Shown: positions 1-7,821, counted from the stretch's first letter. The stretch: 18,789 nucleotides of DNA from JAVVTQ01 sp036653595 (GCA_036653595.1 JAVVTQ010000030.1:1-18789), one strand, 5' to 3'. Numbers and translations: made by a program. The notes: generated from the sequence alone by a model not told the origin.

Positions 1-1
1 A

Positions 2-679
2 GCCGGAGCCAAGTTCAGCATCTACGCGGGAAGCACCGCCACAGGCACACCGCTGTATACCGATCTCACGACCAACGCAAGCGGAATAGTCGTTCAGGGC
101 GGCCTCGCGGCGGGAACCTACACCATACTAGAAACACAGGCGCCTGCGGGATATGTCAAGGATCCGAATTTGCAAACTGTGACAATTATAGCAGGGGAAA
201 CGAAGGAAGCAAAATTTGTCAACACATGCACAAGGAGCATATTGAATCTGTTCAAATATGACGCTGTGAGCAAGAAGCAGCTTGCAGGTGCAGTATACGC
301 AGTTTACAGCGACGTTGAATGCAAAACAGAGGTAGCTCGCATAACGAGCCTTGCGAGTGGGCCGGCAGTTATAGACACACTTGCACCGGGAACCTATCAT
401 GTCAAAGAGGTATCGGTGCCAAGCGGATATCTGCTTGATTCGAATGCAAAAACAGTTGTTCTGAGAACCGGTGAAACCACTGTCGTCGACTTCTACAACA
501 CAAGATGTGTGCCGACAGACGGAAATTACGGGAGAATACTGATAGTCGGATTACTGCTATTACTTCTTTGCGGCGGCGGTTGGATGCTATTTGTTATCTG
601 CAAAAAGAGGAAGGATAAAGATGATGATGATGCCTGCAATAATAAGAAGGATACAGATGATCATAAAACGCTTGATTAG
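2..679 (+). CDS. SpaA/Cna-B-type surface protein, 3' part only
   Basis: The reading frame is open from base 2, so the gene begins before the window; 225 residues are visible. Two prealbumin-like (SpaA/Cna-B) domains can be seen. The first carries the typical ETQAPAGY segment and ends in FVNT. The second runs from LNLFKYDA through KEVSVPSGY to DFYNT; Lys, Glu and Asn in these places are those that form intramolecular isopeptide bonds in this family. A hydrophobic span (about residues 180-197, rich in Leu and Gly) follows, then KKRK. This is the layout of a wall-anchored pilin or adhesin. Two points are odd: the expected LPxTG site is replaced by something like VPTDG just before the span, and the tail after KKRK is about 20 residues long and acidic, whereas sorting signals normally end soon after the basic cluster. 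The last bases overlap the sortase gene, suggesting co-transcription and enzyme-substrate pairing (inferred). Confidence 0.85.
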   Translation, partial: AGAKFSIYAGSTATGTPLYTDLTTNASGIVVQGGLAAGTYTILETQAPAGYVKDPNLQTVTIIAGETKEAKFVNTCTRSILNLFKYDAVSKKQLAGAVYAVYSDVECKTEVARITSLASGPAVIDTLAPGTYHVKEVSVPSGYLLDSNAKTVVLRTGETTVVDFYNTRCVPTDGNYGRILIVGLLLLLLCGGGWMLFVICKKRKDKDDDDACNNKKDTDDHKTLD

Positions 680-1361
680 CATATACGGCGAGAGGATTAT
701 CGCGGCACTTTTGATAATAATGACCGCCATCGCCGCTATCATTATCGCAAACGGAGCATATAAAGTATACAGAGCAAACTCCGTGCTGGATGAGGGGCTA
801 AGCGCGACTGAGCAGGCGCTTGCAGAGCAAAGAAAAGTTGATATCGCTCTGAGCAGCATGGGCGATGAGAGAATTGTGGAGGTCGATGCAAATTTTCAAA
901 AGGAAGCCGAGTATGAAAAATCTCTGGATGGTGCATATGCCGACGCCGCGGCAACGGGGCAGGCGATACTGTCTGTTTTCATCGACGGCGAGGAGTACAG
1001 ATATGCTGTTTATAACGGAATGACCAGCAAAAATTTATGGCGCGGGGTCGCTCGCGCCTCGGAAAGCAACAGACCCGGAGAAAAAGGAAACTGTATGATT
1101 TTCGGGCACCGAGACTCCGCGTTCAGATGCCTAAAGGACATTGAAATAGGTGACAAAGTGGTGATAACCACAAGTCACAATAAATATTTCTATAAAGTCG
1201 AAAGAACAAAAGTATGCCACCCGGACGATTTGATAATGACGGATTCATACGACGATGCGACGCTCACATTGGTGACATGCCACCCGTTTATATACAGCGG
1301 GCCATCGCCGGAACGGTTTCTTGTTATCTGCAAGTTGGTTTTGGAAAAGACAATCGAATAA
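657..1361 (+). CDS. Sortase (class D-like)
   Basis: A cysteine transpeptidase that joins surface proteins to the wall or to each other. From the ATG at 657 it has 234 residues: a short cytoplasmic stretch, one membrane span (about 12-32), a linker, and the catalytic beta-barrel. The catalytic triad is visible as His151 (FGHRD), Cys208 (TLVTC) and Arg220 (SPERF). The pattern TLVTCHPF...GPSPERF resembles class D sortases. The start at 657 has AGAAGG six bases upstream; a second candidate ATG at 621 has AGGAAGG six bases upstream and would add 12 residues (MMMM...). Either start lies inside the preceding surface-protein gene, so the two are translationally overlapped. The likely substrate is that neighbour. 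Class assignment is from motif memory, not from an alignment. Confidence 0.9.
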   Translation: MIIKRLISIYGERIIAALLIIMTAIAAIIIANGAYKVYRANSVLDEGLSATEQALAEQRKVDIALSSMGDERIVEVDANFQKEAEYEKSLDGAYADAAATGQAILSVFIDGEEYRYAVYNGMTSKNLWRGVARASESNRPGEKGNCMIFGHRDSAFRCLKDIEIGDKVVITTSHNKYFYKVERTKVCHPDDLIMTDSYDDATLTLVTCHPFIYSGPSPERFLVICKLVLEKTIE

Positions 1362-1385
1362 AATGGACGAAAATCAATAAATAAA

Positions 1386-1433
1386 AAAAGCGCGAGCCTT
1401 TCCCTCGACGGGGAGAGGCTCGCGCTTTTTTTT
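1386..1433. terminator. Bidirectional intrinsic terminator
   Basis: A GC-rich stem (GCGCGAGCC pairing with GGCTCGCGC, extended by TTTCCC/GGGGAGA) is flanked by a run of A on the left and T on the right. It therefore works for the rightward sortase operon and possibly for the leftward bactofilin operon that ends at 1523. The rest of 1434-1522 holds nothing I can recognise. Confidence 0.88.
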
Positions 1434-1522
1434 AAGCTCATAAAGGTCAAATTGTTTTGATATTGTGTCAAGTGCGCAGACACAAAGAAAATGATGGTCA
1501 CTGGCACTGAAAAAACTCAGTC

Positions 1523-1972
1523 CTAGCTTTTATCAGATGATGAGGGCGACTTTGATTTTTGCTCTCCGACCGGCTGTGAGACAGATGGCTCGTCTTTTCT
1601 TGCCTTGTTTTTTGTTGAGCATTTGCCGACAAAAGTGGCGCCCTGATCAATAATCAAATCATATGTTGTGACATCTCCGCGCAGACATCCGCTTGCCGCG
1701 AACTGAACTTTTTCCGAGGCCTCGACATTGCCGTCCATCGTGCCTGAAACATAGAGCTGTGCTGACTTGACGTTGCCGAGTATGTGACCTGTCTCGCCGA
1801 TGATAACAGCGTTGTTTGAGAGTATTTCGCCTTTAAGCGTTCCGTCGATGCGCAGCGCCGAGCTGGCCGTGACGGTTCCCTCAAAAACGGTGCCCTCTCC
1901 GATGATTGTTTCGATTGTCTGAGCGCTTGAAGATGTTGACGAAGCCATATTGTTCTTCTCCTTTTTAAACAT
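1523..1972 (-). CDS. Bactofilin family cytoskeletal protein
   Basis: 149 residues. The central part (about 20-120) is a right-handed beta-helix-like series: IIGEGTVFEGTV, LRIDGTLKGEI, AVIIGETGHILGNV, LYVSGTMDGNV, with recurring Gly-rich turns. This is the polymer-forming bactofilin (DUF583) fold. The ends are polar and low in complexity (Ser-rich N-terminus, Lys/Ser-rich C-terminus), as usual for bactofilins. Known family members polymerise without nucleotide and localise cell-wall enzymes or shape factors. The start at 1972 has an AGGAGGG site; a second ATG at 1948 also has AAGGAG upstream, so a form eight residues shorter is possible. It lies 15 bases after the M23 peptidase stop, in one operon. 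Bactofilin plus M23 peptidase is a recurrent pair (for example Helicobacter CcmA with Csd peptidases), so a role in guiding peptidoglycan trimming is likely. Confidence 0.92.
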   Translation of the reverse strand: MFKKEKNNMASSTSSSAQTIETIIGEGTVFEGTVTASSALRIDGTLKGEILSNNAVIIGETGHILGNVKSAQLYVSGTMDGNVEASEKVQFAASGCLRGDVTTYDLIIDQGATFVGKCSTKNKARKDEPSVSQPVGEQKSKSPSSSDKS

Positions 1973-1987
1973 TCTGTCCCTCCTGTT

Positions 1988-2980
1988 TTATCTTTTGTCA
2001 AGTACGGACAGCGGATCTATCCATTTGCCGCCGCAGGTGATTCCAAAGTGAAGATGTGAGCCTGTACTGTTTCCCGTGCTGCCCACGAGCGCAATCAGGT
2101 CGCCGCGTTTGACAAAAGCGCCCTTTGAGACAAGCAGCTCGCGGCAGTGAGCATAGAGGCTCTGGTAGCCGTAGCCGTGGTCGACTATTATGTAGTTTCC
2201 GAGCTTGGCGTCTGTTTCCGACTTTACGACGATGCCCTTTCCCGCGCAGAATATTTCGGCGCCATCGTTCTCGGACAAATCCAACCCGCTGTGATCGACT
2301 ATTGTGTCGAGGGTAAACGGATCGAGTCTCGCCCCAAAGCCGGAGGTTATCAGGACATCGGATATCGGCCAACCGCATGGAACGCTTGCAAGATAGTCCA
2401 GCCTGTCATTGATATCGACAACGAGTGTGTCAACCTTGTCGCATTGTCTTGCGGAATAGTCCAAAAGCGCATGCATTTTTGAATCAAGGCTGGAGAGCCG
2501 CATCGAGACTTTCGGGTCACCCAGCATTGAACCGGTCTTTGAAACATCACCGTAGTACTTTTCGCTTATGCCGCCAACACCGTCACGTTTGGGCGCCAGC
2601 CCGACCTTTTCGCGGAGTTCTGCCTCCGTTTTATCGATGGCGGTGAGCTTTGCGAGAACATTGTCGGCAAAAAGCTCCAAAACCGAAAGCTGGTTTTCCT
2701 GCTCGGCACTGATTTTTTCAAGGCGCGCGTTTTCGACCTCAACCATGCGCAGATTGTGCGAGGAATATGCAAAATAAGAGGTGAAGCACAGCAGCGTAAA
2801 AAGAGAGGTAAATGCGCCGAGAATGACCCAAACGGGTATTTTAAAGTGGATTGGTTTTTTTTGTGAGCTGTGAGGGACGAGCATGATTGTGAAATTCATG
2901 AAAAGTGCTTTTTCACAAAGCTTGCGAAAGCCATGCCGTCCGCTTTTGCCCATAGCTTGTTTGTCGGATTTATTTAGCAT
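1988..2980 (-). CDS. M23 family peptidoglycan endopeptidase, membrane anchored
   Basis: 330 residues. A basic N-terminus is followed by one membrane span (about 47-72), a region rich in Glu/Leu/Lys likely to be coiled coil (about 78-125), a linker, and an LytM/M23 domain (about 205-325). Metal and catalytic residues are intact: His230 and Asp234 (HSGLD), His278 (LYAH), and His309/His311 (HLHF). An SGFGARLDPFT segment precedes the domain, as in family members. It should cleave peptide cross-links outside the membrane. The start at 2980 has only a GGGG element upstream but sits about 20 bases after a good promoter start, and no internal ATG is better supported. It is the first gene of a two-gene leftward operon with the bactofilin. 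Confidence 0.93.
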   Translation of the reverse strand: MLNKSDKQAMGKSGRHGFRKLCEKALFMNFTIMLVPHSSQKKPIHFKIPVWVILGAFTSLFTLLCFTSYFAYSSHNLRMVEVENARLEKISAEQENQLSVLELFADNVLAKLTAIDKTEAELREKVGLAPKRDGVGGISEKYYGDVSKTGSMLGDPKVSMRLSSLDSKMHALLDYSARQCDKVDTLVVDINDRLDYLASVPCGWPISDVLITSGFGARLDPFTLDTIVDHSGLDLSENDGAEIFCAGKGIVVKSETDAKLGNYIIVDHGYGYQSLYAHCRELLVSKGAFVKRGDLIALVGSTGNSTGSHLHFGITCGGKWIDPLSVLDKR

Positions 2981-3007
2981 GTAATCCCCGCTTATCTATG
3001 ATTTACA

Positions 3008-3037
3008 ATTATATATTTAAATCGTGTTTTCAGTCAA
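3008..3037 (-). promoter_or_regulatory. Sigma-A-type promoter for M23/bactofilin operon
   Basis: Read leftward: TTGACT (3037-3032), 18-base spacer, perfect TATAAT (3013-3008). Predicted start of transcription near 3001, leaving a leader of about 20 bases before the peptidase ATG at 2980. Confidence 0.75.
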
Positions 3038-3170
3038 CCCATTCACCCTAAAAAGTAGTTTTGTTGTAATTCTCACAGCGTAAAAAGTCATGCTGCAAAC
3101 AAAAAAACACAAAAAAACTCTCAATGCAGGAGGCCTGCGTGACAAATTGCGAAAAAACTCAATATAATGC

Positions 3171-3199
3171 TTGAGAAATTTCAAAAGAATTGGTATATT
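3171..3199 (+). promoter_or_regulatory. Sigma-A-type promoter for PAP2 gene
   Basis: TTGAGA (3171-3176), 17-base spacer, TATATT (3194-3199). Transcription would start near 3206, about 23 bases before the chosen ATG at 3229. Together with the leftward promoter at 3008-3037 it fills most of the 2981-3228 intergenic space; nothing else is visible there. Confidence 0.6.
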
Positions 3200-3228
3200 T
3201 AGTTCATAATTCGACATGGGGTAAAACG

Positions 3229-3888
3229 ATGATTACCGTTGATGACTGGAAAAAAATTACAATAATCGAGGTGGCCTTGCTCGCATTTCAATGCGCGATA
3301 TACTATGGCCTACAGTTTATTCAGGGCGAGCCGCACGTGCTCGGAGGCGCGCTTGACCTCATGATCCCGTTTGTTCCGATTTTCATCTACCCGTATCTTC
3401 TGTGGTTTGCTGTGCTCTTTTTGATGGTGATAATCCTCTATGTATATTCAAAAGAAGCACTTATAAAGTATATCACGGCAACCGCAATTATTTACACAAT
3501 CGCGGCGGCAATTTATTTAATATATCCGACGACTTTTGTGAGGACTGCACAGGAGGTCGGCGGAGTGACAGGCTATCTTATCGAGCTGACGTATGGCATG
3601 GATTACCGCCATTTAAACTGTGCGCCAAGCCTGCACTGCGCCATGTCATACTTGTTCATTATGTCAATTTTGCAGTTGAAAAAAGCTCCGATAGCAATCA
3701 AGGTATTTATCATTTTTATGGCGCTGCTCATAGTGGCCTCCACGCTTTTGGTAAAACAACATGTTGTCGCAGATGCAGTCAGCGCACTGCCCGTCGCCGT
3801 TGCGGGATGGGCATTGTCGGGACTGATTTTGTCCGCGGGGAAAAAATCGCCGCACAAACTTTCTGCAAATGCAGAAAAATGCGCATGA
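3229..3888 (+). CDS. PAP2-superfamily membrane phosphatase/transferase
   Basis: 219 residues from the ATG at 3229, chosen because GGGG lies seven bases upstream and because it follows the predicted promoter. An upstream alternative start at 3190 would lie inside the promoter. About six hydrophobic spans are visible (roughly 11-28, 43-72, 80-98, 138-148, 157-173, 185-202). Two of the three PAP2 signature blocks are clear: PSLH at 133-136 and S171 through H178 to D182 (SxxxxxxHxxxD). The classical first block KxxxxxxRP is not present as such; this is common in the branch related to Aur1/sphingomyelin synthase-like proteins. A lipid phosphate or phospho-headgroup is the probable substrate. No partner gene is adjacent; it appears to be a single transcription unit. 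Confidence 0.82.
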   Translation: MITVDDWKKITIIEVALLAFQCAIYYGLQFIQGEPHVLGGALDLMIPFVPIFIYPYLLWFAVLFLMVIILYVYSKEALIKYITATAIIYTIAAAIYLIYPTTFVRTAQEVGGVTGYLIELTYGMDYRHLNCAPSLHCAMSYLFIMSILQLKKAPIAIKVFIIFMALLIVASTLLVKQHVVADAVSALPVAVAGWALSGLILSAGKKSPHKLSANAEKCA

Positions 3889-3934
3889 AGCGCGACATTG
3901 CACCGAGATGCGTCTCTAAATCACAAACTTGATA

Positions 3935-3964
3935 TTGACTTTTTTATCGCGCGTGGGTTATAAT
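3935..3964 (+). promoter_or_regulatory. Promoter of tRNA-Ala
   Basis: TTGACT (3935-3940), 18-base spacer, TATAAT (3959-3964), followed eight or so bases later by the predicted start just ahead of the mature tRNA 5' end at 3979. Confidence 0.72.
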
Positions 3965-3978
3965 AATCAAGCGCGTTT

Positions 3979-4054
<76 letters not shown>

Positions 4055-4060
4055 ATTGCC

Positions 4061-4099
4061 AAAAGCTGCCAATGCCTGTTGCGGGCTTTGGCAGCTTTT
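4061..4099 (+). terminator. Terminator after tRNA-Ala
   Basis: A perfect 12-base inverted repeat (AAAAGCTGCCAA / TTGGCAGCTTTT) around a 15-base loop, ending in TTTT. The T run is short, but the hairpin directly follows the tRNA CCA end. Confidence 0.65.
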
Positions 4100-4156
4100 G
4101 CTTTGTCGGCGAGGAGCTTCATAAAAAATGTATAAATCTGAACACGGATGGTGTGA

Positions 4157-4879
4157 ATGAATATGCTGCTTTGTATCGGGGACAGCCTGACCTTTGGAAG
4201 TATAGGGTACTCGTATATAAAATATCTCAGTCCGAAGCTGCAAATTATAAATAAGGGCGTCAACGGCGATACGGTTTGCTGCTTATACAAAAGACTGCTG
4301 TCTTGCGTGGGCAATCAGAGGTATGCAGCTGCCGATACATACGTTTTGGCGATAGGCACAAACGATGTTTTGCTGCCGTATCTCGGAAAAAACTCAAAAT
4401 TATTCAAAAAACAGCTGGATATGAGAGCGCGAATGAAGAAGTGCGTTTTAGATGACGCCGAATTCGCGATGCAATATGAAAAATGTATAAAACTGCTGCG
4501 CGATAGCGGCAAACAGGCGATTCTTGTCGGACTGCCGTTCATTCAGCTGAAAAACTATGTGCTTGATGATGTGGAAAGAAAAAACAAAATCATTTTCGAA
4601 TTGGCACAAAAGTACAAAATGAAGTACGTCGATATTTTTTCGCTTCAAAAGGAAGAGGCATCGCAAACCGCATTTGACGCATATGAGTTTTCCTTTTTCA
4701 AATCGGCTTTCGACATGACTGTAATGGCGGTGCTGCCCTTTACAAAGGAGTTGTTCTCTAAAAGGCGAAAGCTGGAACTGACGGTGGACGGCATACATTA
4801 CAATGCCAAATCGGCAAAGCTTCTCGCAGACGCACTGACAGCGTGCCTTAAAATCATGAGCGATGAGCCTTTGCAATAG
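4157..4879 (+). CDS. SGNH/GDSL-family hydrolase
   Basis: 240 residues, single domain, without signal peptide or membrane span. All four SGNH blocks are present: GDSL with Ser10 as nucleophile, Gly37 in the GVNGDT block, Asn69 in GTND, and Asp211/His214 in DGIH. These form the catalytic serine-histidine-aspartate set and the oxyanion hole of the GDSL esterase family, which includes lysophospholipases, thioesterases and carbohydrate deacetylases. The substrate cannot be inferred. The lack of an export signal suggests a cytoplasmic enzyme. The ATG at 4157 has only a weak GGTG element upstream; a second ATG two codons on is equally possible. It stands alone between the tRNA-Ala terminator and the helicase promoter. 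Confidence 0.85.
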   Translation: MNMLLCIGDSLTFGSIGYSYIKYLSPKLQIINKGVNGDTVCCLYKRLLSCVGNQRYAAADTYVLAIGTNDVLLPYLGKNSKLFKKQLDMRARMKKCVLDDAEFAMQYEKCIKLLRDSGKQAILVGLPFIQLKNYVLDDVERKNKIIFELAQKYKMKYVDIFSLQKEEASQTAFDAYEFSFFKSAFDMTVMAVLPFTKELFSKRRKLELTVDGIHYNAKSAKLLADALTACLKIMSDEPLQ

Positions 4880-4918
4880 CATTTTTTGGCTTATGGCACA
4901 GTTCTTCGCAAAGGGCAG

Positions 4919-4964
4919 ACATTTTTTAAATTTGCGCTCGACGGCGATAAAACATTTTTTAAAT
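4919..4964. repeat. Short direct repeat upstream of helicase promoter
   Basis: ACATTTTTTAAAT occurs at 4919-4931 and again at 4952-4964, 33 bases apart, i.e. about three helical turns. TTTGCG (4931-4936) and CGCAAA (4965-4970) are also inverted around it. The pair lies just before the -35 element at 4980. It may be a regulator site or an UP-like AT tract; chance is not excluded. Confidence 0.35.
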
Positions 4965-4979
4965 CGCAAAACAAATTGA

Positions 4980-5008
4980 TTGCCGTATTGCACAAATCAT
5001 GTTATAAT
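4980..5008 (+). promoter_or_regulatory. Promoter of the DEAD-box helicase gene
   Basis: TTGCCG (4980-4985), 17-base spacer, TATAAT (5003-5008). Transcription from about 5015 would give a leader of roughly 130 bases before the chosen ATG at 5144. Confidence 0.6.
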
Positions 5009-5143
5009 AAATTGTCTAAATGACTGAAAATCTTGTACGTGAAAAATCCGTTGGCAAACAGCTTTTTTGCAGAACCCGAGACATGTTGGTCGTTGACGAA
5101 ATATAGGGCTGCAAATGAAGCAGCAGGAAAGAATAGGTACTTA

Positions 5144-6892
5144 ATGCTATTTAGTGAACTTTTGCTCAGAGAAGAGATAGAGAAAGCCGTCACAGAGCTT
5201 GGCTATACCGAAGCCACAGAAATTCAGGCGGCGGCTATTCCCCCGATACTCGAGGGGCTTGACGTTACCGGCAAATCATCGACAGGAACGGGAAAAACAG
5301 CTGCGTTTGCGCTGCCGATAATTCAGATGTGCGCCGACAATGCAGAAAAGTCTTCTGTGCTGATATTGTCGCCGACGCGGGAGCTTGCGCTTCAAACTGC
5401 CGGCGAATTCCGAAAATTTTCAAAATATCTCGAGGGAATTTCAGTTGTCACAGTATATGGCGGCGCCCCGATGAACGACCAAATCAGAATGCTCAGAACT
5501 GCAAAAATTGTCATCGGCACACCCGGACGCGTGATGGATCATCTCAGACGGCGCACATTGAAGCTCGACAATCTCAAGGTGCTGGTGCTCGACGAAGCCG
5601 ACGAAATGCTGAACATGGGCTTTATAGACGATATAAAGACGATACTCTTGTCTGCGCCGGAGGAGAGACAGACCGTTTTGTTCTCTGCGACAATGCCAAA
5701 GGCAATACTTGACATAACGTCTCAGTTCCAGAAAAATCCGATATTGGTCAACATCGAGACCGGCGCAAAGACGGCGCTTAACATTGCGCAGAGCTTTTAC
5801 AATATCCCGCAGGCGGGAAAGCTGGATGCGCTGAAGCTTCTTCTCGAATTTCATCGTCCGCAGAGGAGCTTGATTTTCTGCAATACAAAAAAGATGGTCG
5901 ACGAGCTCACAACGGCGCTCTGCGAATCGGGCTTTAAAGCTGCGGGAATCCACGGCGATCTGAAGCAGAGCCAACGCCAAACGGTCATGTCCGAATTTAA
6001 AGGCGGAAGATGCACAATTCTCGTCGCAACCGATGTCGCGGCGCGCGGAATTGATGTCGATGACATCGAGGCCGTTTTCAACTTTGATATACCGCAGGAA
6101 TACGAATACTATATCCACAGGATTGGCAGAACGGCGCGTGCGGGCAAAAAAGGCGCGAGTTATACACTTGTTGCTAACCGCAATCAGCTGTCGCGTGTCC
6201 GTGAGATAGAGCGATACATCAACGCTCATATCGAAGAGAAGCCCGTTCCCAGCATCGAGAGCATCGCCGTGAACAGGATGGAGCTTATAAAAAAACAGCT
6301 TCGCGAGAGCGTCGAGGACGGCGTGGACAGCGGATGGAGATCGTTTATAGATGAGCTTGTCGAGGAGGGCTTCGATGCGGCGGATCTCGCAGCGGTGATG
6401 TGTGCCGCTCAAAGCCAGAAAAAAGACAAGCGCCTTGTCAACGTGCGCAATGTCGCCAGCATGGGCAACACCGGAAACTCATCAAGCGGTGCAAAATCCA
6501 GAAATTCTTACGTTCCTGGCGGCAAAACATGGGTCAGAGTGAACATTGGCTCCGACAACAAGCTTGCGCCGAACTTTATTGTGGGCGCCATAATCGAGGG
6601 CGCGTCAATACCCAAAAGTTCAATCGGAAAAATCAATATATTTTCCGAATACACCGATGTCGAGCTGTCTAAGGACGATGCAAAAACAGTCATTGAGACA
6701 ATGCAAAACACAAAGATCAAGGGCAAGCTTATCCGCTTTGCGGAAGTCTCAAGTGAGAGACAGAGCGGCGGCAGAAAACAGGGCGGCTTTGACAGAGGAA
6801 CGCCTCCGCGCTCGTCCTTGAGCCGCAGACACAGCGACGCTTTTGAGTCCAGACAAAAAAAGGCATATTCGAAAAACTCGGGAAGAGACTGA
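5144..6892 (+). CDS. DEAD-box ATP-dependent RNA helicase with DbpA-type RNA-binding domain
   Basis: 582 residues from ATG 5144; the frame is open further upstream but without an ATG, and homologues begin near this point. The helicase core has motif Q region (about 27), motif I STGTGKT (46-52), Ia PTRELA (78-83), TPGR (126-129), II DEAD (150-153), III SAT (181-183), IV LIFCNT (243-248), V VATDVAARGID (294-304) and VI HRIGRTARAG (325-334). Residues about 462-534 match the DbpA C-terminal RNA-binding domain (PF03880 type). The last ~45 residues are rich in Arg, Lys, Gly and Ser, a likely nonspecific RNA contact. The overall layout is that of DeaD/CsdA/CshA-like helicases in ribosome assembly, RNA decay or cold adaptation. 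The weak ribosome site (AGG about eight bases upstream) and long leader hint at post-transcriptional control. It is probably monocistronic; no clear terminator follows. Confidence 0.95.
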   Translation: MLFSELLLREEIEKAVTELGYTEATEIQAAAIPPILEGLDVTGKSSTGTGKTAAFALPIIQMCADNAEKSSVLILSPTRELALQTAGEFRKFSKYLEGISVVTVYGGAPMNDQIRMLRTAKIVIGTPGRVMDHLRRRTLKLDNLKVLVLDEADEMLNMGFIDDIKTILLSAPEERQTVLFSATMPKAILDITSQFQKNPILVNIETGAKTALNIAQSFYNIPQAGKLDALKLLLEFHRPQRSLIFCNTKKMVDELTTALCESGFKAAGIHGDLKQSQRQTVMSEFKGGRCTILVATDVAARGIDVDDIEAVFNFDIPQEYEYYIHRIGRTARAGKKGASYTLVANRNQLSRVREIERYINAHIEEKPVPSIESIAVNRMELIKKQLRESVEDGVDSGWRSFIDELVEEGFDAADLAAVMCAAQSQKKDKRLVNVRNVASMGNTGNSSSGAKSRNSYVPGGKTWVRVNIGSDNKLAPNFIVGAIIEGASIPKSSIGKINIFSEYTDVELSKDDAKTVIETMQNTKIKGKLIRFAEVSSERQSGGRKQGGFDRGTPPRSSLSRRHSDAFESRQKKAYSKNSGRD

Positions 6893-6947
6893 CAGAGGCG
6901 GTCAAATCAAAAAAAGCGGGAATTGTAATAAAAAGCGCGGCTGCGCT

Positions 6948-6956
6948 TGATATAAT
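6948..6956 (+). promoter_or_regulatory. Possible extended -10 promoter before HAD gene
   Basis: TGATATAAT fits an extended -10 (TGnTATAAT), with no good -35. A small inverted repeat AAGCGC/GCGCTT (6933-6948) abuts it. A start near 6963 would cut into the AGGAG at 6961-6965, so the element may be unused or may yield a poorly translated message. Confidence 0.35.
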
Positions 6957-6976
6957 ACAGAGGAGAAAACTTAAGA

Positions 6977-7588
6977 ATGATAAAAAATGTGGTGTTCGAT
7001 TTCGGAAACGTATTGTCGCTGTTCAAACAGGAGCATATTTTGGGCAGTGTCTGCACAGACAAAGACGACATGAGAATTCTGCAAAAAGCCATTTTCACTG
7101 ATTGGAACTCCCTCGATGAGGGCTATGATTATGACGAATTTATAGAAAAAACAAAAAAGGAATTGCCCGAAAGACTTCATGTGGCCGCCGAGCGAGTTTT
7201 TAACGAGTGGCACACCTGCCTTATCCCCGTGGAGGGCATGGCAGAGCTGATTGCAGAGCTGAAATCCGAGGGATACCACATTTATCTTTTGTCCAATGCC
7301 CCCACTTTTTTAGGCGAGCACATAGATTACTTTGACGAGATTTCTTATTTTGATGGCGTTGTCATATCCGGTGCAATCAAAATGGCAAAGCCGAACAGAG
7401 AAATCTACGAACACCTTTTTGAAAAGTTTTCACTCGTGCCGAGCGAGTGCATATTTGTGGATGACCTTGTGGCGAATATCGAAACAGCAAAGTGCTGCGG
7501 GATGAACGCGCTTCTGTTCGACGGAAAAGCGTCGTCTGTCAGAGAGTATATAGATTCGCTGGTCAGGGAAAACGCGGCTGGCGCGTAA
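6977..7588 (+). CDS. HAD-superfamily (subfamily IA) hydrolase, YihX-like
   Basis: 203 residues, matching the length of small HAD phosphatases. Motif I is FDFGNV with Asp8 as nucleophile; the usual second aspartate (DxD) is replaced by Gly10, as in the YihX branch (DLGNV), where a sugar phosphate phosphatase activity is known for E. coli YihX. Motif II is LLSNAP (Ser106-Asn107), motif III Lys138 (AKP), and motif IV Asp162-Asp163 (FVDD). A helical cap lies at about 16-85. The start has AGGAG eleven bases upstream, slightly far. It lies 84 bases after the helicase stop and ends before a strong terminator. The substrate is unknown. Confidence 0.9.
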   Translation: MIKNVVFDFGNVLSLFKQEHILGSVCTDKDDMRILQKAIFTDWNSLDEGYDYDEFIEKTKKELPERLHVAAERVFNEWHTCLIPVEGMAELIAELKSEGYHIYLLSNAPTFLGEHIDYFDEISYFDGVVISGAIKMAKPNREIYEHLFEKFSLVPSECIFVDDLVANIETAKCCGMNALLFDGKASSVREYIDSLVRENAAGA

Positions 7589-7644
7589 CTTCACGTCTTT
7601 ACTGCTTTTCATTACAATCAGAGCACACAAATGAACAACTTTCA

Positions 7645-7676
7645 AGAGAAACAGCACAGCCTGTTTCTCTTTTTTT
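7645..7676 (+). terminator. Intrinsic terminator after HAD gene
   Basis: Perfect ten-base stem AGAGAAACAG / CTGTTTCTCT, six-base loop, then a run of seven T. It separates the HAD gene from the downstream reductase operon. Confidence 0.9.
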
Positions 7677-7709
7677 ATTGCACAATATATATACTTCTTA
7701 CAAAAGTAT

Positions 7710-7739
7710 TATAATTATTGAAATTTATTTAAATATAAT
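7710..7739 (+). promoter_or_regulatory. AT-rich candidate promoter region of reductase operon
   Basis: Two TATAAT hexamers (7710-7715 and 7734-7739) lie in a very AT-rich stretch between the terminator at 7676 and the first operon gene at 7822. Neither has a convincing -35 at the right distance, so the exact promoter is uncertain. No riboswitch-like fold was recognised in 7740-7821. Confidence 0.3.
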
Positions 7740-7821
7740 ATACAATAAAAGCTAGTCAATGGCTCAAAAAAACTGTAGCTTCCAAAGAAGATGCATTTTG
7801 CCAAATATGACGGAGTAAAAA

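Noticed and set aside
591..656. Sortase start at 591
   Set aside because: It is a non-ATG codon deep inside the surface-protein gene without a ribosome site; 657 or 621 are better placed.
5033..5143. N-terminal extension of the helicase from 5033
   Set aside because: The frame is open but begins with TTG, has no ribosome site and encodes residues unlike the family; ATG 5144 gives the usual N-terminus.
5441..6412. Leftward open frame of 323 codons
   Set aside because: It lies wholly antisense to the helicase core, has no recognisable motif, and the forward protein shows every helicase motif; it is a by-product of GC-biased codon use.
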